Origin: Roseiarcus sp963833955
GTDB taxonomy: Bacteria; Pseudomonadota; Alphaproteobacteria; Rhizobiales; Beijerinckiaceae
DNA length: 64,000 nucleotides
Direction of reading: 5' to 3'
Assembly: GCA_963833955.1 (NCBI GenBank)
Contig: CAWHZY010000010.1
Span: 282,344 to 346,343, forward strand
The notes under the pieces were generated by a model. It searched no databases and was not told the DNA's origin. It saw nothing but the letters and a program-made list of their open reading frames with translations. Positions 46,370 through 56,215 of this stretch are shown piece by piece; position 1 is the stretch's first letter, and each line of letters begins with the position of its first letter. Made by a program: the position numbers and the translations under genes.

Positions 46370-47203
46370 ATGGCCGCCCGGTTTCGCCCGCGCGGGGGCT
46401 TGAGCCTGTGGCTTGGCGCCGTGCTCGTCGCAACGCTGATCGCCGCAGCCGCTTTGTCCCTCATCTGGACGCCCTATCCGCCAACCGCGATCGACATTCC
46501 CCACAAGCTCGCGCATCCTTCCGCGGCGCACTGGTTCGGGACCGACAATCTCGGGCGCGACGTCGCTTCGCAGATTCTCGCTGGCTCTCGGGTGTCGATT
46601 CTGGTCGGCGTGATCGCGGTCGGCATTGGACTCGCGTTCGGAATCGTTCTCGGCCTGATCGCGGCGTTCTCCAAGGGCCTCGTCGAAGACGGACTGATGA
46701 AGCTCAGCGACTTCGTGTTTGCGTTTCCGGCGCTCCTTTTGGCGATCATGCTGACTGCGACCTTCGGCCCAGGCGTCGTCAACGCCATCATCGCCATCGG
46801 AATCTATAACGTGCCGATTATCGCGAAGCTCACGCGCGCCACCGCCAACGGCGTTCTCTCCAGGGAATACGCGCTCGCCGCCCGCGCCGCGGGGCGCGGG
46901 CCGATCGCCATCGCCATCGATCATGTGCTGCCCAATATCGCCCCGGCGCTGATCGTGCAGGCGACAATCCAGTTTGCGATTGCGATCCTGGCGGAGGCGG
47001 CGCTCTCCTATTTGGGCCTCGGCGCGCAGCCGCCGCAGACCTCGTGGGGCAAGATGCTCGCCGACGCCCAGAACGTCCTCTACAACGCGCCAAGGCTCGC
47101 GCTCTATCCGGGCGTCGCGATCGCGCTCAGCGTGCTCGGCCTCAATCTGCTCGGCGACGGGTTGCGCGACGCGCTCGATCCGAAGCTGAAGGCGCGGAGC
47201 TGA
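46370..47203 (+). CDS. ABC transporter permease, DppC-like
   Basis: Second permease, about 277 residues. HWFGTDNLGRDVASQILAGS is the DppC/OppC signature, and EYALAARAAGRGPIAIAIDH is the coupling loop; SYLGLGAQPPQTSWGKML is the usual C-terminal block. ATG at 46370 is preferred to the GTG at 46364, which overlaps the DppB-like stop. The next gene starts one base after the stop at 47203. Confidence 0.92.
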   Translation: MAARFRPRGGLSLWLGAVLVATLIAAAALSLIWTPYPPTAIDIPHKLAHPSAAHWFGTDNLGRDVASQILAGSRVSILVGVIAVGIGLAFGIVLGLIAAFSKGLVEDGLMKLSDFVFAFPALLLAIMLTATFGPGVVNAIIAIGIYNVPIIAKLTRATANGVLSREYALAARAAGRGPIAIAIDHVLPNIAPALIVQATIQFAIAILAEAALSYLGLGAQPPQTSWGKMLADAQNVLYNAPRLALYPGVAIALSVLGLNLLGDGLRDALDPKLKARS

Positions 47204-47204
47204 C

Positions 47205-48176
47205 ATGCTGCTCGAGGTCTCCGAGCTCGCTGTCGATGTCGCGACGCGCCGGGGATTGCAGCGCGTCGTCGATCGGACATCGTTTTCGCTTGATGAGGGC
47301 GAGAGCCTGGGCGTGGTCGGCAAATCCGGCTCCGGCAAGACGTTGACGGCGCTGGCGCTGATGGCTCTGACGCCAGAAGGCGCACGGGTTTCGGGTTCGA
47401 TCCGCTTCGAGGGGCGGGAACTGGTCGGCCTCGAAGAAGATGAGCTAGGTCAATTGCGCGGCGATCGCATCGCCATGATCTTCCAGGAGCCGATGACGGC
47501 TCTTAATCCGCTGCGCCGCGTTGGCGCGCAAGTCGCCGAACCGCTGATGCTGCATCGGTCTTTAAGCCAGCGCGAGGCGCAGGCGCGCGCGGTCGAGTTG
47601 CTCGATCATGTGCGGCTGGCCGAGCCGGAACGGGCGGCGCGATCCTATCCGTTCCAGCTCTCTGGCGGCGAACGGCAGCGGGCGATGATCGCCATGGCGA
47701 TCGGCTGTGGCCCACGCCTCGTCATCGCCGACGAGCCGACCACGGCGCTCGACGTCACGGTGCAGGCGCGCATTCTCGCCCTCATCGACGGACTACGCTC
47801 GGAATCGAAGATGGCGATCCTGCTGGTGAGCCACGATCTCGCGGTGATCGCCGGGCATTGCGACCGCGTCATCGTCATGTACGCCGGCATGATCATGGAG
47901 AGCGGCCCGGTCGAGGCGGTGTTGCGCGAGCCCAGAAACCCCTACACGCTGGCGTTGCTCGAAGCGCGCCCGCGGCCAGGCGCGCCGCGCGGCGCTCGGT
48001 TGAAGACCATCCCCGGCGCGCCGCCGGTTGCGCAGGCTCGATCGCGAAGGCTGCCCTTTCGCTGGCCGTTGCGCGCTCACCATCGACATTTGTCGCACGG
48101 TGACGCCGCCTGAGGTCGCCTTCGAGGTAGGCCATGTTTCGCGCTGCCATCGCGCTGGCGAAGTGGGAGCCGTGCG

Positions 48177-48180
<4 letters not shown>
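47205..48180 (+). CDS. ABC transporter ATP-binding protein, DppD-like (two frameshifts near the C-terminus)
   Basis: Energising subunit with Walker A (GKSGSGKTLTALALM), Q-loop IFQEPMTALNPLRR, signature LSGGERQRAMIAMAI and Walker B (RLVIADEPTTALDV). After KTIPGAPPV the reading moves through SIAK to GCPFAGRCALTIDICRTVTP, then VSRCHRAGEVGAVR and a stop at 48178-48180. This requires two single-base losses near 48037 and 48046. The restored C-terminus is the Cys-containing oligopeptide-transporter domain, and the restored stop forms an ATGA overlap with the next ATPase, which supports the correction. Confidence 0.88.
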
Positions 48181-49262
<1,082 letters not shown>

Positions 49263-49401
49263 GTCAGCGTCTCTGACATTAATGTAATGCTCTTTTACAT
49301 GCCGCCGCCCTTGCACGCCGCGTGGCTGCTCCCAATCTCATGCGGGCGTGAGCCGACCGCTCGCCTGGAGCGGCGCTCGCGAGAAGACATGGAGGCTCGG
49401 T

Positions 49402-49926
49402 ATGGGCACGGCAGATGGCGCCATGGGTGGTTCGTATGGCGCGCGAGAGTTTGGCGCGGGCGAGTGGGCGGGCGCCCGCTGGCGGCAGAGCGGCGGTTCG
49501 CGCTGGTCGGCGTTCGAGATCATCGCGATGGTTCTTGGCTTCATCGTCTTTTGGCCGATCGGTCTCGCGATCCTCGGCTACAAGTTCTGGCAGCGCCGAT
49601 ACGGCGGTCCGGATCTGCAGACGCTGGCGACCAGCAAATGGCAGGATGCGCGCACCATGATGGCGAGCCATTCTTCCTCGTGGGGCTGCGGCGCGGCGAA
49701 CCGCGCGCGCGGTTACTACGGCGCTTCGACCGGCAACGCCGCTTTCAACGAATGGCGGACTGCCGAACTGTCCCGGCTCGACGAAGAGCGCCGCAAGCTT
49801 GACGAGGCGCAGCGCGAATTCTCCGAATATGTCGACGCGATTCGCCGCGCCAAGGATCGCGAAGAGTTCGATCGGTTCATGGCCGAACGGCGGGCCCGTC
49901 CCGCTGGCGGGCCGAGCTCGAACTGA
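49402..49926 (+). CDS. DUF2852 membrane protein
   Basis: A 174-residue protein with a Gly-rich N-terminus, one or two closely spaced hydrophobic segments (FEIIAMVLGFIVFWPIGLAI, then GYKFWQRRY) and a charged C-terminal helix (LSRLDEERRKLDEAQREFSE, DREEFDRFMAERRARP). This is the layout of DUF2852, a family restricted largely to alphaproteobacteria and of unknown function. ATG at 49402 has GGAGG 6 bases upstream; the open frame begins earlier. It sits between transporter genes of the same strand but need not be part of the importer. Confidence 0.85.
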   Translation: MGTADGAMGGSYGAREFGAGEWAGARWRQSGGSRWSAFEIIAMVLGFIVFWPIGLAILGYKFWQRRYGGPDLQTLATSKWQDARTMMASHSSSWGCGAANRARGYYGASTGNAAFNEWRTAELSRLDEERRKLDEAQREFSEYVDAIRRAKDREEFDRFMAERRARPAGGPSSN

Positions 49927-50056
49927 TCGTCTTCGGCTTTTTCCTTATAGTTGCGTTTAGGTCCCTTCTCCCCTGACCGGGAGGAGGGACTTACGCTTGA
50001 CGCTCTCGCGTCTTGCGGTGCTATGCTCAGGCTTCTCGCCAGCCTCGGAGCGTTTC

Positions 50057-51535
50057 ATGCGCCGCGCCCACCGATTTTTCGTCACGCTCCTTCTTGCTTT
50101 CATGGCGTCAGCGGGCGCCTTCGCCAAGGACAGCGTGACGATCGGCATGGTGCTCGAGCCGCCCGGGCTCGATCCCACAGCCGCGCCGGCGGCGGCGATC
50201 GGCGAAGTCACCCACTTGAACATCTTCGAGGGCCTGACGAAGATCAACGAGGACTTTTCGATCACGCCGCTTCTGGCCGAGAAATGGGACTTCTCGCCCG
50301 ATCTCAAGACGCTCACTTTCACACTCAAGCCGAACATCAAGTTTCAGGATGACGAGCCATTCTCATCGAAGGACGTGAAATTTTCCTTCGAGCGCTACGC
50401 CGCCAAGGAGTCGACGAACAAGGACAAGGCCTTCTTCGCCTCGATCGAATCGATTGAGACGCCCGATCCGATGACATTGGTGCTCAAATTCAAGGAGCCG
50501 CACTTCGAGGCCCTCTTTCAGCTGGGCATGGACACCGCGGTCATCCTCGACGAGAAGAGCGCGACGACCGAAGCCACCAATCCCGTGGGCACCGGACCTT
50601 ACAAGCTCTCCTCCTGGGAAAAGGGTTCGTCGATCGTGCTCGACAAGTGGGACGGCTATCGCGACGCCGCCAAGATCCCGCTCGCCCACGCGACCTTCCG
50701 CTTCATCTCCGATCCCTCTGCGGCGGTAGCGGCGATGCTCGCCGGCGACGTCGACGCCTTCCCGCGCTTCGCCAATGTGCAGGCGCTCGGCCAGTTCAAG
50801 AGCGATCCGCGGTTCCAGGTGCTGGTCGGCGGGACCGAGGGCAAGACCATCCTCGCCATGAACAACAAGAAGAAGCCGCTCGACGATGTCCGCGTTCGCC
50901 AGGCGATCGCTTATGCGCTCGACCGCAAGGCGATCATCGATGGCGCGATGGACGGTCTCGGCGCGCCGATCGGCAGCCATCTGACGCCCAACGATCCGGG
51001 CTACGTCGACCTGACGGGTATGTATCCGCACGACCCCGAGAAGGCGAAGGCGCTGTTGAAGGAAGCGGGCGTCACGACGCCGCTCGAGCTCAGCCTCATC
51101 CTGCCGCCGCCCCCTTACGCGCGTCAGGGCGGCGAGATCATCGCCGCCGAGCTCGCGGAGGTCGGGATCAACGCCAAGATCCAGAATGTCGAATGGGCGC
51201 AGTGGCTCTCCGGCGTCTACAAGGACAAGAACTACGATTTGACCATCATCAGCCATGTCGAGCCGCTCGACATCGGCATCTACGCCAATCCGAACTACTA
51301 TTTCCAGTATGACAGTCCCGCGTTCAAGGCGATCTACGAGAAGGTGACGTCGGCGCCGAATCTCGAGGCCTACAAGGCGGCGCTCGGCGAAGCGCAGAAG
51401 AAGCTCGCCGAGGACAGCGTCAACGCGTTCTTGTTTCAGTTGCCGAACGTGACCGTCGCCGATGCGAAGCTCAAGGGCCTGTGGAAGAACGCGCCGATCT
51501 TCGTCAACGATCTCTCGACGATGGCGTGGCGATGA
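50057..51535 (+). CDS. Peptide/nickel-type ABC transporter substrate-binding protein (DppA-like)
   Basis: A 492-residue periplasmic binding protein of family 5. The signal peptide is MRRAHRFFVTLLLAFMASAG, cleaved near AFA. The mature part shows IGMVLEPPGLDPTAAPAAAI, LTFTLKPNIKFQDDEPFSSK, DVKFSFERY, PVGTGPYKLSSWEKG and VRQAIAYALDRKAIIDGAMD. ATG at 50057 has GGAG 6 bases upstream. Its stop overlaps the start of the amidase (ATGA), which hints that the imported ligand is an amide or a peptide derivative. Confidence 0.93.
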   Translation: MRRAHRFFVTLLLAFMASAGAFAKDSVTIGMVLEPPGLDPTAAPAAAIGEVTHLNIFEGLTKINEDFSITPLLAEKWDFSPDLKTLTFTLKPNIKFQDDEPFSSKDVKFSFERYAAKESTNKDKAFFASIESIETPDPMTLVLKFKEPHFEALFQLGMDTAVILDEKSATTEATNPVGTGPYKLSSWEKGSSIVLDKWDGYRDAAKIPLAHATFRFISDPSAAVAAMLAGDVDAFPRFANVQALGQFKSDPRFQVLVGGTEGKTILAMNNKKKPLDDVRVRQAIAYALDRKAIIDGAMDGLGAPIGSHLTPNDPGYVDLTGMYPHDPEKAKALLKEAGVTTPLELSLILPPPPYARQGGEIIAAELAEVGINAKIQNVEWAQWLSGVYKDKNYDLTIISHVEPLDIGIYANPNYYFQYDSPAFKAIYEKVTSAPNLEAYKAALGEAQKKLAEDSVNAFLFQLPNVTVADAKLKGLWKNAPIFVNDLSTMAWR

Positions 51536-52962
51536 CCCAGCACGCGAGGACAGCCAAAGCTTTGAGCACGCAACCGTACGGCATGTCGGCGCTGGAGATG
51601 CTGCGCCTTTACCGGACGCGCGAATTGTCGCCGGTCGAGACGATGAAGTCAGTGATCGAGCGCGTCGAAGCTTTCGAGCCCCATATTCACGCAACCTATC
51701 TTTATGCTCCGGAGCGGGCGCTAAAAGAAGCGCGCGCGTCCGAAGCGCGCTGGGCGAAGGGGGAGCCAATCGGTCCGCTCGACGGCGTCCCGGCAACGGT
51801 CAAGGACAACATCGCGACGAAGGGGGAGCCGAAGCCGGTTGGCACCGCGGCGGAGGACTTGTCGCCTCAGAAGGCGGACGCGCCGCCGGCGCAGCGCCTG
51901 CGGGAGGCCGGCGCGATCATCTTCACCAAGACGACGATGCCGGACTACGGCATGCTGTCGTCGGGGCTGTCGAGCTTCCATCCGCTCGCGCGCAACCCGT
52001 GGAAGCTCGACCGCAATCCGGGCGGCTCGTCGTCGGGGGCAGGCGCGGCGGCGGCCGCGCTCTACGGTCCGCTGCACCTGGGCACCGACATCGGCGGCTC
52101 GGTGCGCTTGCCGGCGGGCTGGTGCGGCATTTTCGGCCTCAAGCCGAGCGGCGGACGGATCCCGATCGACCCGCCCTATACGGGCCGCGTCGCCGGCCCG
52201 ATGACGCGTGACGTCGACGATTCCGCGCTAATGATGGCGACCTTATCGCTGCCTGATGTCCGCGACTATGCGAGCCTCAAATATGAGAAGCTTGACTGGA
52301 TCGTAGAGCCCGCGCAGCTCAAAGGCCTGCGCGTCGGCCTGCTCTTGGAGGCCGGCTGCGGCGCTGCGCCGACGCCCGAAGTGAAGGCTGCCGTCGAGCG
52401 CGCCGCGAAGGATTTCGAGGCTGCGGGAGCGCATGTGGAGCCGCTCAAGCCGTTCCTGACACAGGAGATGCTGGACGGGCTCGACAGGTTCTGGCGCGCG
52501 CGTGCGCTCAGCGACATGAGCGCTCTGACGGCCGAGCGGCGCGCTCTCGTGCTGCCGTTCATCCGCGATTGGGCGGAATCCGCGGCGGGTCTTTCTGGCG
52601 TCGAGGTGTTTCGCGGCTTCGACCGGATACCGGAGATGCGCAAAGCGGCGGTCGCGGCGACGCAGGCGTTCGATTGCGTTCTGTCGCCAACCGCGCCGAT
52701 GACGGCCTTTCCAGCCGAATGGCCCTCTCCGAGCCGCGACCCGCTGCATCCGTTTCCGCAAGTCGGGTTCACCGTCGCCTTCAATATGTCCGAGCAGCCG
52801 GCGGCGTCGGTCAATTGCGGTTACGATTCCGAGGGCCTGCCGATCGGGCTGCAGATCATCGGCCGCCGGTTTGACGACCTTGGCGTCATGTCGATCGCCC
52901 GCACCTTCGAGGCCATTCGGGCGTACGAGGAGAGGCCGTGGCCGGAGCCGCCCGCGGCCTGA
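51532..52962 (+). CDS. Amidase (amidase-signature family)
   Basis: A 476-residue cytosolic hydrolase with the Ser-cisSer-Lys triad: Lys91 in ATVKDN, the Ser cluster 166-168 in NPGGSSSGAG, and nucleophile Ser190 in GTDIGGSVRLPAG. The C-terminal part ends with the usual SVNCGYDSEGLPIGLQIIGR. Translational coupling to the binding protein of a peptide-type importer suggests it cleaves an imported amide; candidates range from amino-acid amides to aryl amides and the sequence does not decide. Confidence 0.92.
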   Translation: MTQHARTAKALSTQPYGMSALEMLRLYRTRELSPVETMKSVIERVEAFEPHIHATYLYAPERALKEARASEARWAKGEPIGPLDGVPATVKDNIATKGEPKPVGTAAEDLSPQKADAPPAQRLREAGAIIFTKTTMPDYGMLSSGLSSFHPLARNPWKLDRNPGGSSSGAGAAAAALYGPLHLGTDIGGSVRLPAGWCGIFGLKPSGGRIPIDPPYTGRVAGPMTRDVDDSALMMATLSLPDVRDYASLKYEKLDWIVEPAQLKGLRVGLLLEAGCGAAPTPEVKAAVERAAKDFEAAGAHVEPLKPFLTQEMLDGLDRFWRARALSDMSALTAERRALVLPFIRDWAESAAGLSGVEVFRGFDRIPEMRKAAVAATQAFDCVLSPTAPMTAFPAEWPSPSRDPLHPFPQVGFTVAFNMSEQPAASVNCGYDSEGLPIGLQIIGRRFDDLGVMSIARTFEAIRAYEERPWPEPPAA

Positions 52963-53077
52963 GGCGTCCGCAAATCGCACGCGCGCCTGGCGTCGTTGTC
53001 GGACGATAGGAAAGCGCGTAAAAGCCGCCGCGTCTCAAACGTTTGCTGCTATTTTTTTCAACAGGGAGGATTAACAG

Positions 53078-53419
53078 ATGAAAAAGTTCATGGTCCTGTA
53101 CATGGCCAATGGGGCCGACGTTGAGAGGATGATGAAGGAGTCCACTCCCGAGCAGCAGAAGAAAGGCATGGAGGGGTGGATGAAATGGATGGGCGACAAC
53201 AAGGCGTCCATGGTCGACGGCGGCGCGCCTTTGGGCAAGACCAAGAAGATCGACACAAAGGGAGCTTCCGATACGAAAAACGGCGTCTGCGGCTATTCAA
53301 TCGTGCAAGCCGAAAATGCAGAAGGGGCGACAAAGCTGTTCGGCAAGGATCATCCGCATCTCCAGATGCCTGGCAGCTGGGTCGAAGTCATCGAAGTCAT
53401 GCATATTCCCGGGATGTGA
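53078..53419 (+). CDS. YciI/DGPF-like small protein
   Basis: A 113-residue ferredoxin-like-fold protein. KKFMVLYMANGADVERMMK opens the domain, followed by KGMEGWMKWMGDNKASMVDG and GAPLGKTKKI, and it ends DHPHLQMPGSWVEVIEVMHI. This fits YCII-related proteins found next to transglycosylases and sigma factors in many genomes. The conserved His of some members is present in DHPHL. AGGGAGGA lies 9 bases before the ATG. Function not established. Confidence 0.8.
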   Translation: MKKFMVLYMANGADVERMMKESTPEQQKKGMEGWMKWMGDNKASMVDGGAPLGKTKKIDTKGASDTKNGVCGYSIVQAENAEGATKLFGKDHPHLQMPGSWVEVIEVMHIPGM

Positions 53420-53477
53420 GAGGGGCGATTCGCATCGCGCACTTTCGCGGCGGGGCACGCGTGACTTGGGGGAGAAA

Positions 53478-54287
53478 TTGAGAGCTTTGGCATTCGTCGC
53501 GGCTGTGGCCATTCTTGCCGCCGCCCCCGCTCATGCGGAAGATTGCGGCAGAAACGGCGAGGGCTTCGGCGCCTGGCTCGCCTCCTTCAAGGAAGTCGCG
53601 GTGATGGACGGCCTGTCGCGCAGGGCCGTGGACGCCGCGCTCGACGGCGTTGCTTATGACCCGACCGTCAAGCGGCACGACGGCGGCGCCGCGATGTTCG
53701 GGCACAATTTCGCTGGCTTCGCCGCAGCTCACGTCACGCCGGGAATGGTCGCGCGGGGCAGGGCGGAACTCAAGAGATACGCCGTCCCGCTCGCCCAGAT
53801 CCAGCAGCGCTTCGGGGTGCCGGCGCCCGTGCTGGTGGCGATCTGGGGCCAGGAGACGGGCTTTGGCGGCGACATCGGCTCGTTCCCCACCTATAGCGCC
53901 CTTGCAACTCTGGCCTGGGACTGTCGGCGCCCGCAACGTTTCCGCGCCGAGCTTATCGACGCGATCGCCCTCGTTGACCGGGGCATTGTCACGCAGCCGC
54001 ACGCTTTGCGGGGCGCGTGGGCGGGCGAGGTTGGCCAGACGCAGCTCATGCCTTCCGCCTATCTCATGTACGCGACCACGCCTGACGGATCGGGGACGCC
54101 GGACCTCATCCACAACTCCGCCGACGCGCTCGCGTCGACGGCGGCTTTCCTCAAGGGGCACGGCTGGCAGCCGGGCGCCGGTTGGAACGAAGGCGAGCCC
54201 AACTTCGCCGCCATCCTGCAATGGAACTCGGCGGAGATTTACGCAAAGACAGTCGCGCTCTTCGCCGACCGGCTCGCCGGGAAGTAA
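53478..54287 (+). CDS. Lytic murein transglycosylase (MltB-like)
   Basis: A 269-residue exported peptidoglycan-cleaving enzyme. A short signal peptide (LRALAFVAAVAILAAAPAHA) precedes the domain with FGAWLASFKEVAVMDGLSRR, VLVAIWGQETGFGGDIGSFP (catalytic Glu), AGEVGQTQLMPSAYLMYA and IHNSADALASTAAFLKGHGW. No Met start suits it; TTG at 53478 with GGGGGAG just upstream is my choice, and TTG at 53487 is possible. It lies about 60 bases after the YciI-like gene on the same strand. Confidence 0.88.
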   Translation: MRALAFVAAVAILAAAPAHAEDCGRNGEGFGAWLASFKEVAVMDGLSRRAVDAALDGVAYDPTVKRHDGGAAMFGHNFAGFAAAHVTPGMVARGRAELKRYAVPLAQIQQRFGVPAPVLVAIWGQETGFGGDIGSFPTYSALATLAWDCRRPQRFRAELIDAIALVDRGIVTQPHALRGAWAGEVGQTQLMPSAYLMYATTPDGSGTPDLIHNSADALASTAAFLKGHGWQPGAGWNEGEPNFAAILQWNSAEIYAKTVALFADRLAGK

Positions 54288-54345
54288 CAGGCTTGCCTGA
54301 TCGGACCGCGCCGCGAGGACATGGCGCGATTCGGTCGCATGAGAT

Positions 54346-54474
54346 CGTCATTGCGAGGAGCGCAGCGACGAAGCAATCCAGAGAACAAGGGCGCCCTACG
54401 TTCCCCTGGATTGCTTCGCCATAGCCCGTCCGAAAGGACGGGCGTCTCCCGACGCCCTATGGCTCGCAATGACG
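54346..54474. repeat. Palindromic repeat, copy 3 (compound form, inverted)
   Basis: A 129-base element bounded by CGTCATTGCGAG and CTCGCAATGACG. The nested module (CCATAGCCCGTCCGAAAGG through CGACGCCCTATGG) lies in the right arm; read from the other strand it matches copy 2 almost throughout, so the two copies share the same compound structure in opposite orientation. It sits between convergent genes. Confidence 0.9.
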
Positions 54475-54548
54475 ATCGCGGTTCGACACAAGTGGATTTT
54501 ACTCAAAAAAAGGCGAGAGGCTGCGGTTAGGCTTTGGCTGCTCGGACG

Positions 54549-55748
54549 TTACTGTTGGGGTTTCTCTACACCCGCCGTCGCCACCGTGTGCTCGGCGATC
54601 ATGAGTTCCTCGTTGGTCGGGATCACGAAGACCATCGTCGGCGAATCCTTGGCGCTGATGATCTGCGCATTGGCGCGGTTCGCTTGGCGGTCGAGATGGA
54701 CGCCCATCCATTCCATGTCCTTGAGCGCCGCTTCGCGCACTTTCCATGCGTGTTCGCCGATGCCGGCTGTGAACACGATCGCCTCGGCGCCGTTGACTGT
54801 CGCCGAAAGCCCCGCGAGTTCGCGGCGAATGCGGGAGACGAAATAGGCGATGGCGTCGCGCGCGGCGGGCTCATCGGACGCCTCGAGCTCGCGCATGTCC
54901 TGCGACAGTCCCGACATGCCCTTGAGCCCGGAATTCTTCCATAAGAGGTCGGATATCGCGTCGGCGCTCATCTTCTTTTCAGCCATGAGATAAAGCACCA
55001 CGCCCGGATCGATCTGCCCGCAGCGCGTGCCCATGGACAGCCCGTCGAGCGCGGTGAATCCCATTGTCGTGGCGACGGCGCGGCCGTCATGGACCGCGCA
55101 CATCGAGGCGCCGTTGCCGAGATGGGCGATGATCACATCTTCTCGAGCGATCTGCGGCGCTATCGTGCGCAGCTTTCGGGTGATGAACTCGTAGGAGAGG
55201 CCGTGAAAGCCGTAGCGACGCACGCCCTCGTCGTAATAGGCGCGCGGCAGAGCATATGTGTCTTGGAGGAAGGGATGGCTGCGATGGAAGGCAGTGTCGA
55301 AGCACGCGACTTGCGGCGTCGACGGGAAGGCCTTCATCGCCGCTTCGACCCCGGCGACATTGTGCGGCTGGTGGAGCGGCGCGAGCGGAATGAGCGCCTT
55401 GAGCTTCGCGAGCGTCGCGTCGTCGATCCGGACCGGCTCGGCATAATCCGGGCCTCCGTGCACGATGCGATGGCCAACCGCTGCGACCGAAGAATCGTAT
55501 CCCGCTTGTCTAAGCCAGTCGAGAATGGCGCCCATCGCGGCCGCGTGATCGACCGGCGCGTGCGATCGGTCGAAACTGAGCTCGGCTGTCTCGCCCGAGG
55601 CTGTCTCGACGGCGCCTTTCGCGGTCGCGCCAATGCCCTCGATTTGTCCCGAGGCGAGCAGGTTCGGCCCGCCTCCTTTGGCGAGGCGAAAGGCTGCGAA
55701 TTTGAGCGACGACGAGCCCGCGTTAAGGGTGAGGATCACCGAGTCCAA
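54549..55748 (-). CDS. ackA: Acetate kinase
   Basis: A 399-residue ASKHA-fold kinase interconverting acetate plus ATP and acetyl phosphate. Marks: ILTLNAGSSSLKFAAF at the N-terminus, VGHRIVHGGPDYAEPVRID, CFDTAFHRSHPFLQDTYALP, RRYGFHGLSYEF and IAHLGNGASMCAVHDGRAV. Length is normal. No phosphotransacetylase or phosphoketolase gene is adjacent. The 3' end lies 75 bases from palindromic repeat copy 3. Confidence 0.96.
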   Translation of the reverse strand: MDSVILTLNAGSSSLKFAAFRLAKGGGPNLLASGQIEGIGATAKGAVETASGETAELSFDRSHAPVDHAAAMGAILDWLRQAGYDSSVAAVGHRIVHGGPDYAEPVRIDDATLAKLKALIPLAPLHQPHNVAGVEAAMKAFPSTPQVACFDTAFHRSHPFLQDTYALPRAYYDEGVRRYGFHGLSYEFITRKLRTIAPQIAREDVIIAHLGNGASMCAVHDGRAVATTMGFTALDGLSMGTRCGQIDPGVVLYLMAEKKMSADAISDLLWKNSGLKGMSGLSQDMRELEASDEPAARDAIAYFVSRIRRELAGLSATVNGAEAIVFTAGIGEHAWKVREAALKDMEWMGVHLDRQANRANAQIISAKDSPTMVFVIPTNEELMIAEHTVATAGVEKPQQ

Positions 55749-56215
55749 GGGATTTCCTCCGCCGCCTTGGCGACGCCCGGTTCATCGCTAGACGCGCGGC
55801 CTTCCAGGCGCCGGTATTCGCATGGCTACGCCAGCGCGGAGGAGACGAGCCGGGCGTGATCCTAATCGCCTCGGCTCGTCCACCTGACTGGCGCCTTGTC
55901 CCCAAGCGCCAGTCCCGCCGCTTCCGCCCGCGCGACGAAGCCGGGCACCCATACCACATTGCCGCGGCCATCGACCAGCGAGGCGAGGCTTCGCCGGCGC
56001 CTCGATTGCACGAGGCACACGATTAGTTGAACGCAGTGACAGCTGAATGAAAGACCGGCGCAGCCGCCGAACGGGGCTTTCTCGGCGGCGGCGATACATG
56101 GCTTCACGCGTCGCCTTAAGCGCTGGCTTGCCGGACTTGATTCTGCCCCGACTATGCTGTCTTAAGCTGCGGCCCACGGGGACCTCAGCCCGCGACCGAG
56201 CCGCCGGGACCATAG
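55749..56215. other. Gap between ackA and the decarboxylase; possible minus-strand gene scrap
   Basis: No complete gene. On the minus strand near 55862-55990 a stretch reads LASLVDGRGNVVWVPGFVAR then AEAAGLALGDKAP, which looks protein-like and ends in a proper stop, but upstream codons are unconvincing and I cannot name a family. It may be a gene remnant. The remainder should hold the divergent promoters of ackA and the decarboxylase. Confidence 0.35.
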
